A stretch of DNA of 64,000 bases from assembly GCA_934157035.1 (NCBI GenBank), contig CAKPHG010000002.1, forward strand, positions 186,001-250,000. Reading direction: 5' to 3'. Below, piece by piece: positions 8,701-18,063 of this stretch. How positions within the stretch are numbered: the stretch's first letter is position 1; every line of letters begins with the position of its first letter. Under the pieces are notes generated by a model. The model worked only from the letters and a program-made list of their open reading frames with translations. It was not told the DNA's origin and made no database searches. This DNA comes from an uncultured Clostridia bacterium. Its GTDB lineage: Bacteria; Bacillota; Clostridia; TANB77; CAG-508. The position numbers and the translations under genes are program-made.

Positions 8701-9765
8701 ATGTATATAGATAAAATAAAACTATTAAATTTTAGAAATTATGAAGAACAAGAGATATTATTAAATCCTAATATAAATATATTTTATGGAGATAATGCTC
8801 AAGGAAAAACTAATATAATAGAATCTATATTTTTATGTGCAATAGGAAAGTCTTTTAGAACAATAAAAGAAAGTGAAATGATAAAATTTGATAAGAATTT
8901 TTCATGCATTATGTTAGATTATAAAAAAAGTGATAGAGAGGGTTCTATAAAAATAGAAATATCAGATAAAAAAAATATATATGTAAATGGTATAAAAATA
9001 AAAAAATTAAGTGAATTATTAGGAAAATTAAATATAGTTATATTTACACCCGATGATATACAAATTTTAAAAGAAGGACCTCAAAAAAGAAGAAGATTTT
9101 TAGATATATTAATAGGACAATTAAGGCCAAACTATATAAATATATTAAATTTATATAATAAGACATTAGAGCAAAGAAATAATTATTTAAAACAAATAAA
9201 AACAGAAAATAAACCAGAAGAAATGTTAGAAATATGGGATGAAAAATTAGCAGAATATGGAGAAAAAATATTTTTATACAGAAATGAGTTTATAGAAAAA
9301 ATAAAAGAAAAAATAAATAAAATACATCAAGAAATTACTGAAAATAAGGAAAGTCTAAAAATAGAATATGAATCAAATTGTAAATATAGAATAGAGTATT
9401 TAAAATTACTAAAAGAAAGAAGAAAATTAGATATAATAAAAGGTTTTACAACAAAGGGTATACATAGAGATGATTTTATGATATATATTAATAATGAACT
9501 TGTAAATGTATATGGTTCACAAGGTCAAAATAGAACAGTTGTATTATCTTTGAAAATTTCAGAAATGCAAGTTATATATGATGAAATAGGAGAATATCCA
9601 ATTTTATTATTAGACGATTTTATGTCAGAATTAGATGAAAAAAGAAGATCAAGTTTTTTAGATAATATAAAAGAAACACAAGTAATTATAACATGTACAG
9701 ATAAAATAGAAAATATAGATGGAAATTATAAATTAATAAAAGTAGAAAAAGGAAAAATAAAATAA
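8701..9765 (+). CDS. recF: DNA replication and repair protein RecF
   Basis: SMC-like ATPase that loads RecA at gaps with RecO/RecR. It is 354 residues. The family start MYIDKIKLLNFRNY is followed by Walker A GDNAQGKTNIIE at about 31-42. The signature YGSQGQNRTVVLSLK lies near 275 and Walker B ILLLDDFMSELD near 303-314. No good ribosome site precedes the ATG at 8701, but the N-terminus is conserved. It sits between the paired DnaA boxes and gyrB in canonical order. Confidence 0.96.
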   Translation: MYIDKIKLLNFRNYEEQEILLNPNINIFYGDNAQGKTNIIESIFLCAIGKSFRTIKESEMIKFDKNFSCIMLDYKKSDREGSIKIEISDKKNIYVNGIKIKKLSELLGKLNIVIFTPDDIQILKEGPQKRRRFLDILIGQLRPNYINILNLYNKTLEQRNNYLKQIKTENKPEEMLEIWDEKLAEYGEKIFLYRNEFIEKIKEKINKIHQEITENKESLKIEYESNCKYRIEYLKLLKERRKLDIIKGFTTKGIHRDDFMIYINNELVNVYGSQGQNRTVVLSLKISEMQVIYDEIGEYPILLLDDFMSELDEKRRSSFLDNIKETQVIITCTDKIENIDGNYKLIKVEKGKIK

Positions 9766-9794
9766 TCCACAAAAAAATAACAAAATGTGGAAAA
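9763..9794. other. DnaA-box-like pair between recF and gyrB
   Basis: TAATCCACA (9763-9771) and TGTGGAAAA (9786-9794) face each other 14 bp apart, one and two mismatches from the box consensus. They may extend the origin-associated DnaA binding region or autoregulate gyrB. Confidence 0.4.
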
Positions 9795-9825
9795 CATATA
9801 TAAAAATAAAAGGATGGTTGAAAAA

Positions 9826-11757
9826 ATGGAAAAATTTGAACACAAGTATGGTGCAGAACAAATTCAAGTATTAGATGGTTTGGAACATGTAAGAAAAAGA
9901 CCAGGTATGTATATAGGAAGTGTTTCTGTAAGAGGACTTCATCATTTAGTATATGAAATAGTAGATAACTGCGTAGATGAAGCTTTAGCTGGTTATTGTA
10001 CTCATATACAAGTAAAAATTGAGCCAGGAAATATTATTAGTGTAGAAGATGATGGTAGAGGAATTCCAGTAGATATACATCCTAAAACACATATTTCAGC
10101 AGCAGAAACAGTTTATACAAAATTAAATGCTGGTGGAAAATTTGGTGGAGATAGTGGTTACAAAGTATCTGGTGGTCTTCATGGAGTTGGTGCATCTGTT
10201 GTAAATGCATTATCAACATGGTGTGAAGTAACTATTCAAAGAGATGGCGGAATATATGAAATGAAATTTGAAAGAGGAAAAACAGTAGAGCCATTAACAA
10301 GAATAGGAGATTCTAAAAAAACAGGTACTAAAGTTAGATTTTTAGCAGATGATACTATTTTTGAAACATTAGAATATGAATATGATATATTAGAAAATAG
10401 ATTTAGAGAAATGGCATTTTTAACAAAAGGATTAAAAATTAGTATAGAAGATTTAAGAGAGGAAACACCTAAAAAGGCAGAATTCCATTTTGAAGGCGGA
10501 TTAAATTCTTTTGTTGAATTTCTAAATAAAAACAAAGAAAAATTACATCCAAATCCAATATATATAGAAAGAACAGAAGGTGAAGTTCCAGTAGAAATAG
10601 CTTTTCAATATACAACAGCATATTCAGAAAACATATATACATTTGTAAATAATATTAACACAATAGAAGGTGGAACTCACTTAGAAGGATTTAAAAGAGC
10701 TTTAACAAAAACTTTTAATGATTATGCAAGAAGTCATAATTTAATAAAAGAAAAAGATGCAAATTTACAAGGTGAAGATATTCGTGAAGGTATAACAGCA
10801 GTTGTTTCTGTTAAAGTAAAAGAACCACAATTTGAAGGACAAACTAAAACAAAATTAGGAAATAGTAATGTAACAGGTATTGTTCAAAGTATGGTAAATG
10901 AAGCTTTAGGAAACTTCTTAGAAGAAAATCCATCAGTAGCAAAAGCTATTTTGGAAAAATGTATAAATGCTTCTAGAGCTAGAGAAGCTGCAAGAAAAGC
11001 AAGAGAATTAGTTAGAAGAAAAAATGCATTAGAAACAACAACATTACCTGGAAAACTAGCAGACTGCAGTAGTAAAAATCCTGCAGAATGTGAAGTATAT
11101 ATAGTCGAAGGGGATTCTGCTGGAGGAAGTGCAAAACAAGGTAGAGATAGAAGATTCCAAGCTATACTTCCACTTTGGGGTAAAATGCTTAATGTTGAAA
11201 AAGCAAGAGCAGATAAAATATATGGAAATGATAAATTAAATCCAGTTATATTAGCTGTTGGAGCTGGTATAGGAGCAGATTTTGATGTATCTAAAATAAG
11301 ATATGGAAAAGTTATAATTATGGCCGATGCCGATGTCGATGGTGCACATATTAGAACACTTTTACTTACATTCTTCTTTAGATATATGAGACCATTAATT
11401 GAAAATGGAAATGTGTATTTGGCACAACCACCACTATACAAATTATCTAAAAAAGGAATGAAAGATGTATATTGTTATACAGATGAAGATTTGGATAAAG
11501 CATATAAAGAGTTAGCAGAACAAGGAATAGAAAGAGAACAATTAGGACTTCAAAGATATAAAGGTCTTGGAGAAATGAACCCAGAACAATTATGGGAGAC
11601 AACAATGGATCCATCAAATAGAATTTTAGTAAAAGTAACAATGGAAGATGCTATAAAAGCAGATGAAATATTTACAATTCTTATGGGTGATGATATTGAA
11701 CCAAGAAGAGAATTTATAGAGAAAAATGCTAAATATGTTAAAAACCTTGATATATAA
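9826..11757 (+). CDS. gyrB: DNA gyrase subunit B
   Basis: ATPase/TOPRIM subunit of gyrase, which introduces negative supercoils. The ATG at 9826 is used because AAGGATGG lies upstream at correct spacing and the protein then starts MEKFEHKYGAEQIQVLDGLE; in-frame GTG 9787 and ATG 9814 are alternatives. At 643 residues it has the GHKL ATPase motifs (EIVDNCVDEAL, DDGRGIPV, GGLHGVGASVVNALS), the TOPRIM motifs EGDSAGGSAKQGRDR and DADVDGAHIRTL, and the C-terminal QRYKGLGEMNPEQLWETTMDP. It is part of dnaA-dnaN-recF-gyrB. gyrA lies 6.4 kb further on, separated by the secretion genes. Confidence 0.97.
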   Translation: MEKFEHKYGAEQIQVLDGLEHVRKRPGMYIGSVSVRGLHHLVYEIVDNCVDEALAGYCTHIQVKIEPGNIISVEDDGRGIPVDIHPKTHISAAETVYTKLNAGGKFGGDSGYKVSGGLHGVGASVVNALSTWCEVTIQRDGGIYEMKFERGKTVEPLTRIGDSKKTGTKVRFLADDTIFETLEYEYDILENRFREMAFLTKGLKISIEDLREETPKKAEFHFEGGLNSFVEFLNKNKEKLHPNPIYIERTEGEVPVEIAFQYTTAYSENIYTFVNNINTIEGGTHLEGFKRALTKTFNDYARSHNLIKEKDANLQGEDIREGITAVVSVKVKEPQFEGQTKTKLGNSNVTGIVQSMVNEALGNFLEENPSVAKAILEKCINASRAREAARKARELVRRKNALETTTLPGKLADCSSKNPAECEVYIVEGDSAGGSAKQGRDRRFQAILPLWGKMLNVEKARADKIYGNDKLNPVILAVGAGIGADFDVSKIRYGKVIIMADADVDGAHIRTLLLTFFFRYMRPLIENGNVYLAQPPLYKLSKKGMKDVYCYTDEDLDKAYKELAEQGIEREQLGLQRYKGLGEMNPEQLWETTMDPSNRILVKVTMEDAIKADEIFTILMGDDIEPRREFIEKNAKYVKNLDI

Positions 11758-11771
11758 TTTTAAAATAAATT

Positions 11772-11811
11772 TAATAGCACGTAATAGACTAAATACTATT
11801 ACGTGCTATTA
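11772..11811. terminator. Perfect 16-bp inverted repeat behind gyrB
   Basis: TAATAGCACGTAATAG (11772-11787) and CTATTACGTGCTATTA (11796-11811) form a perfect stem with an 8-nt loop, 14 bp after the gyrB stop. No T-run follows, so intrinsic termination is uncertain; an mRNA-stabilising hairpin or a protein site is also possible. Confidence 0.55.
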
Positions 11812-12399
11812 TCGTATAAAGCTAATATTAACTTTAGGCTAAAACTATTATTCCTAATTTTTTCACCTAATATATATTGCTATATAAATAAGCAATAAAC
11901 CAAAAATAATAATCCTTCGCTCGACTATAAATACACACAAGGTAACCATATTCATCCTAAAATAGGACTAATAATGACTACAATAATATATAAATATAAT
12001 CTTAGCTCAAATATATTACCTATTATTTAACCATATATAAAATACAAAATATAATAAAATAAAAATATAATGTAAAAATATAGCTTACAAACAAATAATA
12101 TATTCTTAAGCGCCGACCCATTATAATCTAAGTTTTACTTAAACTATAATACATCTTTGTTCGAATAATAAAAAGCCTTTTATAAAAACCTAATATTACT
12201 CTTTGCTAGGCTAATATTAACCTTATAATAATATTATGTTCTTTTTAATTTTTTTTATTCAAAAAATTAAAAAATTAATTATATTTTTTTATTTAATACT
12301 GAATTTATAAATTATAAATATTTTAATTAAAAAAGTAATAAATAATTATATTTGATAATAAAAATATAAAAATAATTAAAATAAAAAGGAGAATATTTT
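11812..12399. other. Gene-free interval between gyrB and the M14 peptidase
   Basis: About 590 bp without a supported gene. The 12-mer GCTAATATTAAC occurs exactly twice in direct orientation (11821-11832 and 12210-12221), and a palindromic CCTAAAATAGG lies near 11956-11966. No tRNA, CRISPR or open frame with a ribosome site was found. The last 150 bp are almost pure A/T and presumably contain the promoter for the next gene. Confidence 0.5.
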
Positions 12400-13329
12400 T
12401 TGAAAAATAAAATAATAAAAATAAATAAAGAATATAATTATGATATTTTAAAAAATGATATGTTATTTTTAAATTATGAATATCCATTTTTTAAAATAAA
12501 TAATATTGGAGAAAGCACATTAGGAGAAAAAATAATTTATATAAAATTAGGAGAAGGAAATAAAAAATTATTTATAAATGCTTCACATCATGCAAATGAA
12601 TGGATGACAAGTTTGCAAACAATGTTATTTATAGAAAAATATTTACAATTATATAAAAATAAAGAAAATTATAAAGGGTATGAAATAAATGAATTATGGA
12701 ATAAAGTAAGTGTATTTTTTGTTCCAATGGTAAATCCTGATGGTGTGAATTTATGTTTAAAAAGTAAAAAAATATTAAATGAAAATTTATATAAAGAAAT
12801 ATGGGAAAAATATATAAACGAAATAGAAATATGGAAATCAAATATAAGAGGCGTAGATTTAAATTTAAATTATCCAGCAGGTTGGGAATTTGCAGTAAAA
12901 AATAAAGCAAAAAAAGGAATAACAATGCCAGGACCAAGAGATTATCCAGGTCCTAATCCACTTTCAGAAATAGAAACAAAAAATATGGTTAATTTTACAA
13001 ATTTATTTAATTTTGATATGACTATTTCTCTTCATTCTCAAGGACAAGAAATATATTGGAATTATTTAAATTATAAAATAAAAAATTCGTATGAAATAGG
13101 AAAAAAATTAGAAAAAGTAAGTGGATATTTATTAACAAAACCAGATTATTATTCTTCATTTGCAGGATATAAAGATTGGTTTATAGAAAATTTTAGAAAA
13201 CCAGGTTATACAATAGAGATAGGAAAAGGGGAAGAAGGACGACCACTTCCTTTAGAAAATGCTGATAAAATATATGAAGAAGTAGAGGAAATTTTATTAA
13301 AAGCAATAGATGAATGTAGCAATATATAG
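12400..13329 (+). CDS. M14-family zinc carboxypeptidase, gamma-D-glutamyl-diamino-acid endopeptidase type
   Basis: Predicted zinc peptidase, probably cutting peptidoglycan stem peptides. It starts with TTG at 12400, eight bases behind AAGGAG, and is 309 residues. Zinc ligands are H64 and E67 (HHANEW) and H212 (SLHSQG); the catalytic glutamate is E273 (YTIEIG). The MPGPRDYPGPNPLSE stretch near 176-190 is typical of M14 enzymes acting on gamma-D-Glu-diaminopimelate bonds. No signal peptide is seen, so it may act on recycled muropeptides. It ends 86 bp before the rightward secretion operon, which has its own promoter. A role in opening the wall for that system is only inference. Confidence 0.88.
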   Translation: MKNKIIKINKEYNYDILKNDMLFLNYEYPFFKINNIGESTLGEKIIYIKLGEGNKKLFINASHHANEWMTSLQTMLFIEKYLQLYKNKENYKGYEINELWNKVSVFFVPMVNPDGVNLCLKSKKILNENLYKEIWEKYINEIEIWKSNIRGVDLNLNYPAGWEFAVKNKAKKGITMPGPRDYPGPNPLSEIETKNMVNFTNLFNFDMTISLHSQGQEIYWNYLNYKIKNSYEIGKKLEKVSGYLLTKPDYYSSFAGYKDWFIENFRKPGYTIEIGKGEEGRPLPLENADKIYEEVEEILLKAIDECSNI

Positions 13330-13340
13330 GCATTTGTCGA

Positions 13341-13389
13341 AATTTGTCTTACGATTTTTCTTGACAAATTCTGGAAAAATATGTAAACT
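13341..13389 (+). promoter_or_regulatory. Promoter and possible operator of the rightward T4SS operon
   Basis: TTGACA (13361-13366) and TAAACT (13384-13389) are 17 bp apart, shortly before the GAGGTG ribosome site of the next gene. An inverted repeat AATTTGTC (13341-13348) / GACAAATT (13363-13370) overlaps the -35 box and could be an operator; it is too far from a T-run to be a terminator. Confidence 0.6.
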
Positions 13390-13415
13390 AGAAATATAAA
13401 GAAAAGAGGTGTGAA

Positions 13416-13985
13416 ATGAAAAATAAGCAAATTCAGTCTGTACAAGCTTGGTTACCATTTGAGTCTATACTAGAAAATGGAATTATTAAATTAAAAAACT
13501 CTTCATATATAAAAATATTAGAAATAATTCCAATTAATTTTAATCTAAAATCAGAACTCGAAAAAGAGTCAATTTTAAATTCTTATAAAATATTTTTAAA
13601 AACTTGTAATTTTGATTTCCAAATTTTAATTCAAAGTAATAAAGAAAATTTAGATAAACATATTTCAAATATAAATCTTCAAAAAAATAAAGAAAAAGAA
13701 AATATTAAAAATATATCTCAAAATTATATCAATTATATTAATGAATTAAATCAAAATAAAAAATCGTCAAATAAAAATTTTTATATCATAATAAAAAAGT
13801 CTTTTGAAAATTCAAAGATAGAAAATATAGAAGAAAATATTATAGAAGAATTAAATGAAAAATATTTTAAAATAAAAGAGTGTTTAGCTAGATGTGGAAA
13901 TGTAGTTAAAGATATTAATGAAAAAGAAAAAATAAAAGAATTAATTCTATCATTAATAAATAGAAGATTATATTTATTAAAATAA
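13416..13985 (+). CDS. TraC-like/VirB4 N-domain-like T4SS component
   Basis: A 189-residue protein that opens the secretion operon. The segment from WLPFESILENGIIKLKN through IKILEIIPINFNLKSE and YKIFLKTCNFDFQILIQS (about 12-70) resembles the small TraC-like proteins encoded just before VirB4 in Gram-positive conjugation loci. These share the N-terminal fold of VirB4 ATPases but lack the ATPase domain. The rest (about 75-189) is a lysine/asparagine-rich helical region with no motif I recognise. No signal peptide or membrane segment is seen. The start follows GAGGTGTGAA. By analogy it would sit at the inner-membrane base with VirB4. Identification rests on sequence feel and position. Confidence 0.65.
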   Translation: MKNKQIQSVQAWLPFESILENGIIKLKNSSYIKILEIIPINFNLKSELEKESILNSYKIFLKTCNFDFQILIQSNKENLDKHISNINLQKNKEKENIKNISQNYINYINELNQNKKSSNKNFYIIIKKSFENSKIENIEENIIEELNEKYFKIKECLARCGNVVKDINEKEKIKELILSLINRRLYLLK

Positions 13986-14034
13986 ATATTAAATAATTAT
14001 TTTATAAAAAAATAAAAGAAAGGAGAAGAAAAAA

Positions 14035-15882
14035 ATAATAAAAAATATTAATGAAAAAATAAAAAATTTAAAAAATAAAATAAATATTAAAATAAAAAAA
14101 ATAGATATAAAAAATAATTTAGAAGGAATTTTTTCTACAAGAGATTTATTAAGTCCAAGTTATATAAATTTATCTAATCCAAAATATATAGAGATAGATA
14201 ATTTATTTTATTCAAATTTAATTATTACAAATTATTATCATGAGCAAAATGATTTATTATTAAAAACAATTTTAGATTCAAATATTAATATGAATATTTC
14301 TATATTTTACGAAAAACAAAATTCGTATAAAATAGTAAAAGATTTAACTTATCATATAGGAAATGTAGGAGTAGATTTAAAAAATAAAAATGAAAACAGA
14401 GAAGATATAGAAATAGCAGCTTTTACATATAAAGATGCAAAATACATAAGAAAAGAAATTCAAGTAAATAATGAAGATATATATTTTTTATATATTTATT
14501 TAAATTTATATTCAGAAGATAAAAAAGAACTAGAATATTTATTAAATAAAATAGAAGGAATTATTTCTGGAAGAGGTATGCAAAGTAGAAGAGCATATTT
14601 TAGACAAGAACAAGTTTTTAAAGCATGTCTTCCTATAATGGAAAATGAAAAAGAAATAAAAGAAGTAGCAAAAAGAAATGTATTAACATCGGGTTTGGTT
14701 TGTACATATCCATTTATATCTTCAGCTATTTTTGATGAAGAGGGAATATTTATAGGAACCAATATATATAATAATTCACTAGTTTTTATAGATAGATATA
14801 ATACTAATAAATATAAAAATGCTAATATGTGTATTTTTGGAAGTAGTGGAGCAGGTAAATCTTATTATATAAAATTACTTGTTTTAAGATTTAGAATACT
14901 AGGAATAGAGCAATATATTATAGATCCAGACAGAGAATATACAAAATTATGTCAAAATTTAAATGGAACATTATTAAAAATAGGACCATCTTCAAATACA
15001 TATATAAACGTATTAGATATTAGAAAAGAAAGTTTAGAAGAAGGAGAAAATGGATATTTAGCAACAAAAATAAATAAATTAATAGGATTTTTTAATTTAA
15101 TTTTTGGAAATATAAATGAAGAAGAAAAAGCTGTTTTAGAAGAAAAATTAATAGAGGTATATAAAGAAAAAGGAATAACCTTTGATGACAAATCTTTATA
15201 TAAAAATATAAAAGATAAAATAAGTATAAAGCCTACTTTTAAAGATACTTATGATATGCCATTATTAGAAGATTTTTATAATGTATTAGGAAAAGATAAA
15301 AAAACAGAAATATTTAAAATAAAATTAATTCCTTTTATAAAAGGATCTTTGAATTTTTTTAATAATTATACAAATGTAGAATTAAATAATAAACTAATTA
15401 TTGCAGATGTTTATGAATTAGGAGAAGAAAATTTAAAATATGGTATGTATTTATTTACAGAATTATTTTGGGATAAAATAAAAAAAGATAGAAGTATAAA
15501 AAAAGCAATATATTTAGATGAAATTTGGAGGTTAATAGGTGTTACTTCAAATAAAGAAGTAGCAAGTTTTATTTATAAAATATTTAAAACAATTAGAAAA
15601 TACGGAGGAAGTGGAGTAGCAATAACTCAAGATGTATATGATTTATTTAGTTTAGAAAATGGAGCTTATGGGAAAAGTATTTTAAACAATTCAGAAATAA
15701 AAACATTTTTTTCTTTAGAAGAAGATAATATAAAAATGATAAATGAATTTACAAATCTATCAGAAAAAGAAAAAATTGAAATAAGATCATTAAAGAGAGG
15801 TGAATGTTTAATGTTTGTTGGAGATAATCATATATTAACGAAAATAGAAAGTTCAGAAGCAGAAAAAAATATAATAGAATAA
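14035..15882 (+). CDS. VirB4-type T4SS ATPase
   Basis: Cytoplasmic/inner-membrane ATPase that powers type IV secretion. Counting from 14035 there are about 615 residues. Walker A GSSGAGKS is at about 269-276, Walker B IYLDEIW near 492-498, and the conserved KTIRKYGGSGVAITQD and RGECLMFVG blocks lie near the C-terminus. It resembles the CD1110-type VirB4 of clostridial conjugative elements. The first ATG in frame is at 14290, but the frame is open and clearly family-like upstream (EGIFSTRDLLSPSYINL). AAAGGAG at 14019-14025 points to a start near 14035 (ATA) or 14047 (ATT); no ATG, GTG or TTG exists there. Alternatively ATG 14051 plus one extra A in the following A-run would restore the frame. 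If 14290 were the true start, the N-domain would be truncated. Confidence 0.88.
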   Translation: MIKNINEKIKNLKNKINIKIKKIDIKNNLEGIFSTRDLLSPSYINLSNPKYIEIDNLFYSNLIITNYYHEQNDLLLKTILDSNINMNISIFYEKQNSYKIVKDLTYHIGNVGVDLKNKNENREDIEIAAFTYKDAKYIRKEIQVNNEDIYFLYIYLNLYSEDKKELEYLLNKIEGIISGRGMQSRRAYFRQEQVFKACLPIMENEKEIKEVAKRNVLTSGLVCTYPFISSAIFDEEGIFIGTNIYNNSLVFIDRYNTNKYKNANMCIFGSSGAGKSYYIKLLVLRFRILGIEQYIIDPDREYTKLCQNLNGTLLKIGPSSNTYINVLDIRKESLEEGENGYLATKINKLIGFFNLIFGNINEEEKAVLEEKLIEVYKEKGITFDDKSLYKNIKDKISIKPTFKDTYDMPLLEDFYNVLGKDKKTEIFKIKLIPFIKGSLNFFNNYTNVELNNKLIIADVYELGEENLKYGMYLFTELFWDKIKKDRSIKKAIYLDEIWRLIGVTSNKEVASFIYKIFKTIRKYGGSGVAITQDVYDLFSLENGAYGKSILNNSEIKTFFSLEEDNIKMINEFTNLSEKEKIEIRSLKRGECLMFVGDNHILTKIESSEAEKNIIE

Positions 15883-15895
15883 AGGGAGAATATTT

Positions 15896-17190
15896 ATGAA
15901 AAAAATAATTACAGCATTAGGAAATTATTTATTAAATGATAAGTTATTAGAACAAAAAGAATTTCAAGTTATATCTAGAGATATTCAATATCAAGAAGGA
16001 ATATTTGAAATAATAGAAAAAAATAACAATATAGATTATTTAATATTAAGTGAAATATTACCAGGAGAAAATAATATATTAGAATTAGTTGAAAAAATAA
16101 AAGAACAAGATAAGTATATAAAAATAATTATTATTTTAGAAAATAAAAATGAAGAGCTAGAAAATAAATTATATTTAAAAAATATTAATAAAATATATTA
16201 TGATAATCAAATAGAAATAGATGAGATAATAAATTATTTAAAAAATGAAAGTAAAAATGAAAATGAAAAAATAAAAGATGAAATAGAAAAATTAAAAAAA
16301 ATATTAATAGAAAATAATATTCTTATAGAAGAAAATAAATTAAAAAATAATGAATTATTAAAAACAAATATAAAAGAAAATAATACTAAAAATAAAAAAG
16401 TAATAAGTATAGCTGGAACAGGAGGAGTAGGAAAGAGTGTAGTTACTTTAAATTTATCTAATTATTTTAAAAGCCAAAAAAAAAAGTTTTAATCATAGAT
16501 TTTGATATTCTGAATAATAGTTTACACACACTTCTTGGTGTAAGCGAATATTCCAAAAAAATAAAAAATAAAATTCAAAAAAATGATCTTATACAAAATA
16601 AAATAAATGTAAAAGATTTAATAATAAAAATAAATAAAAAAGTAGATTTAATATCTGGAATTAATTTATTATTTGATAGCAAATATAAAATAAGCAATGA
16701 AAGAATTAATAGTATAATAAATGAATTAAAAATATATTACGATATAATTATTATAGATACTTCATCTGAATGTTTTTTAGATTATACAAAAAATATATTA
16801 AATAAAAGCGATAATATAATATTTTTATTAGAAAGTAATTTAATAGAAGTAAAGAAAGCAAATAATTTATTAAAAATATATACAGAAACATGGAAAATAA
16901 AAAAAGAAAAAATAGATATAATTATAAATAAATATAATGAAAATTCAATTGATGATAAAATAATAAAAAATATTTTTTCAGAATATAAAATATTAGGAAA
17001 AATAAAATTAAATAAAAAATATAATATTTTAATTAATAAAAATTATAAAGAAAATATAATTAATAATGATATAAAAAAAGAATATAAAAAAATAAGTGAA
17101 AAAATAATTAAATTAAAAAATAGAAAATTAAATACATATATAGAAAAAATATATAATAAATTTAAATATTTATTATATCAAAGAAATTAA
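15896..17190 (+). CDS. CpaE/TadZ-like MinD/ParA-family ATPase, frame broken at an A10 tract
   Basis: Predicted protein of about 431 residues if the frame break is bridged. Residues 1-118 look like a degenerate receiver domain, a 120-165 linker is charged and coiled, and a MinD/ParA ATPase domain follows. The P-loop is GTGGVGKS at 174-181, with Thr where the deviant Walker A signature lysine usually lies. After ten A residues (16476-16485) the starting frame stops at once. The -1 frame continues with VLIIDFD (Walker A'), IIIIDTS (Walker B, near residue 288) and stays open to TAA at 17188-17190. The break falls between Walker A and A'. One extra A, or slippage on the A-run, restores the protein. 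CpaE-like proteins position secretion or pilus machines; here it follows VirB4 by 13 bp. Confidence 0.75.
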
Positions 17191-17243
17191 ATAATAATAT
17201 ATAATTAATAAATATTTATATATAATTAAAAGGAGAAAAATAA

Positions 17244-17957
17244 ATGGATATTTTAGAAAATAATTTAAATAATAAAAATAATATAAACCTTACAAATTCA
17301 CAAAATAATTTTTTGGAAACTACACTTGGAAAAACAATAAATTTTGGATTAGATATAGGTTTAAGAGCTTTGCTTCCAGATTATATAGAACAACAAATAA
17401 TAGATATAAAAGATATAATATTAAATAATGGATTTAAAGATGGAATAAATAAAGTAATTTCTTCTGCAATAGATTTTGGAAAAAGTGCAATGGGAATAGT
17501 CACAGGAAAATTTGAAAATATATCTCAAGTACAAACGGCAATAAAAAATGGAGGAATCATAGATGGAATTTCAGGATTAGTTGATGGGGTATTAAATAGA
17601 ATAAACAAGACAGGAAAATTATCTTATAATTTAACTAATACAATTAGAAAAGGAAAAAATATAATTTTAAATAGTATTACAAATAAAATAGAAGAAGAAT
17701 TTACTAACCAATTAGATGCTGCAGAAAAATTACAAAAATATGAAAATAATTGGAAGCAATATTTTAATAATAAAGATTTTATAGGAATGCAAAGAGAATA
17801 TGAAAAAATAAAAGAAAAATTAAAATTATTAATTCCTATGGAAAATACATTAAAGCAAGCAAGGACAATAGAAAGTCTACATACATTAATAAAAAACAAT
17901 GGACAAGATTTTAATTTAACAAAAGAAGAATTAGAATTAGCAAAATTATTAGCTTAA
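17244..17957 (+). CDS. Uncharacterised protein closing the rightward T4SS operon
   Basis: A 237-residue protein behind AAAAGGAG, 53 bp after the CpaE-like gene. I do not recognise a family. The first 25 residues are asparagine-rich and probably disordered. Residues 26-150 are mildly hydrophobic and helical with repeated small-residue turns (GLDIGLRALLPD, SSAIDFGKSAMGIVTG, GGIIDGISGLVDGVLNRI). Residues 150-237 are charged and probably coiled. There is no signal peptide and no clear transmembrane segment. Position in the operon suggests a substrate, chaperone or adaptor of the secretion machine, but that is inference. A strong terminator follows, isolating it from gyrA. Confidence 0.7.
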   Translation: MDILENNLNNKNNINLTNSQNNFLETTLGKTINFGLDIGLRALLPDYIEQQIIDIKDIILNNGFKDGINKVISSAIDFGKSAMGIVTGKFENISQVQTAIKNGGIIDGISGLVDGVLNRINKTGKLSYNLTNTIRKGKNIILNSITNKIEEEFTNQLDAAEKLQKYENNWKQYFNNKDFIGMQREYEKIKEKLKLLIPMENTLKQARTIESLHTLIKNNGQDFNLTKEELELAKLLA

Positions 17958-18021
17958 AAAATAAACAATATTTCATATAAAAAATAACGAAAAGAATAAC
18001 TAAAAAATATTATAAAAAAGT

Positions 18022-18062
18022 GCTAAAAAACTTAAATTTCCCTAAGTTTTTTAGCTTTTTTT
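18022..18062 (+). terminator. Terminator of the rightward T4SS operon
   Basis: GCTAAAAAACTTA (18022-18034) pairs with TAAGTTTTTTAGC (18043-18055), followed by seven T. Confidence 0.92.
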
Positions 18063-18063
18063 C

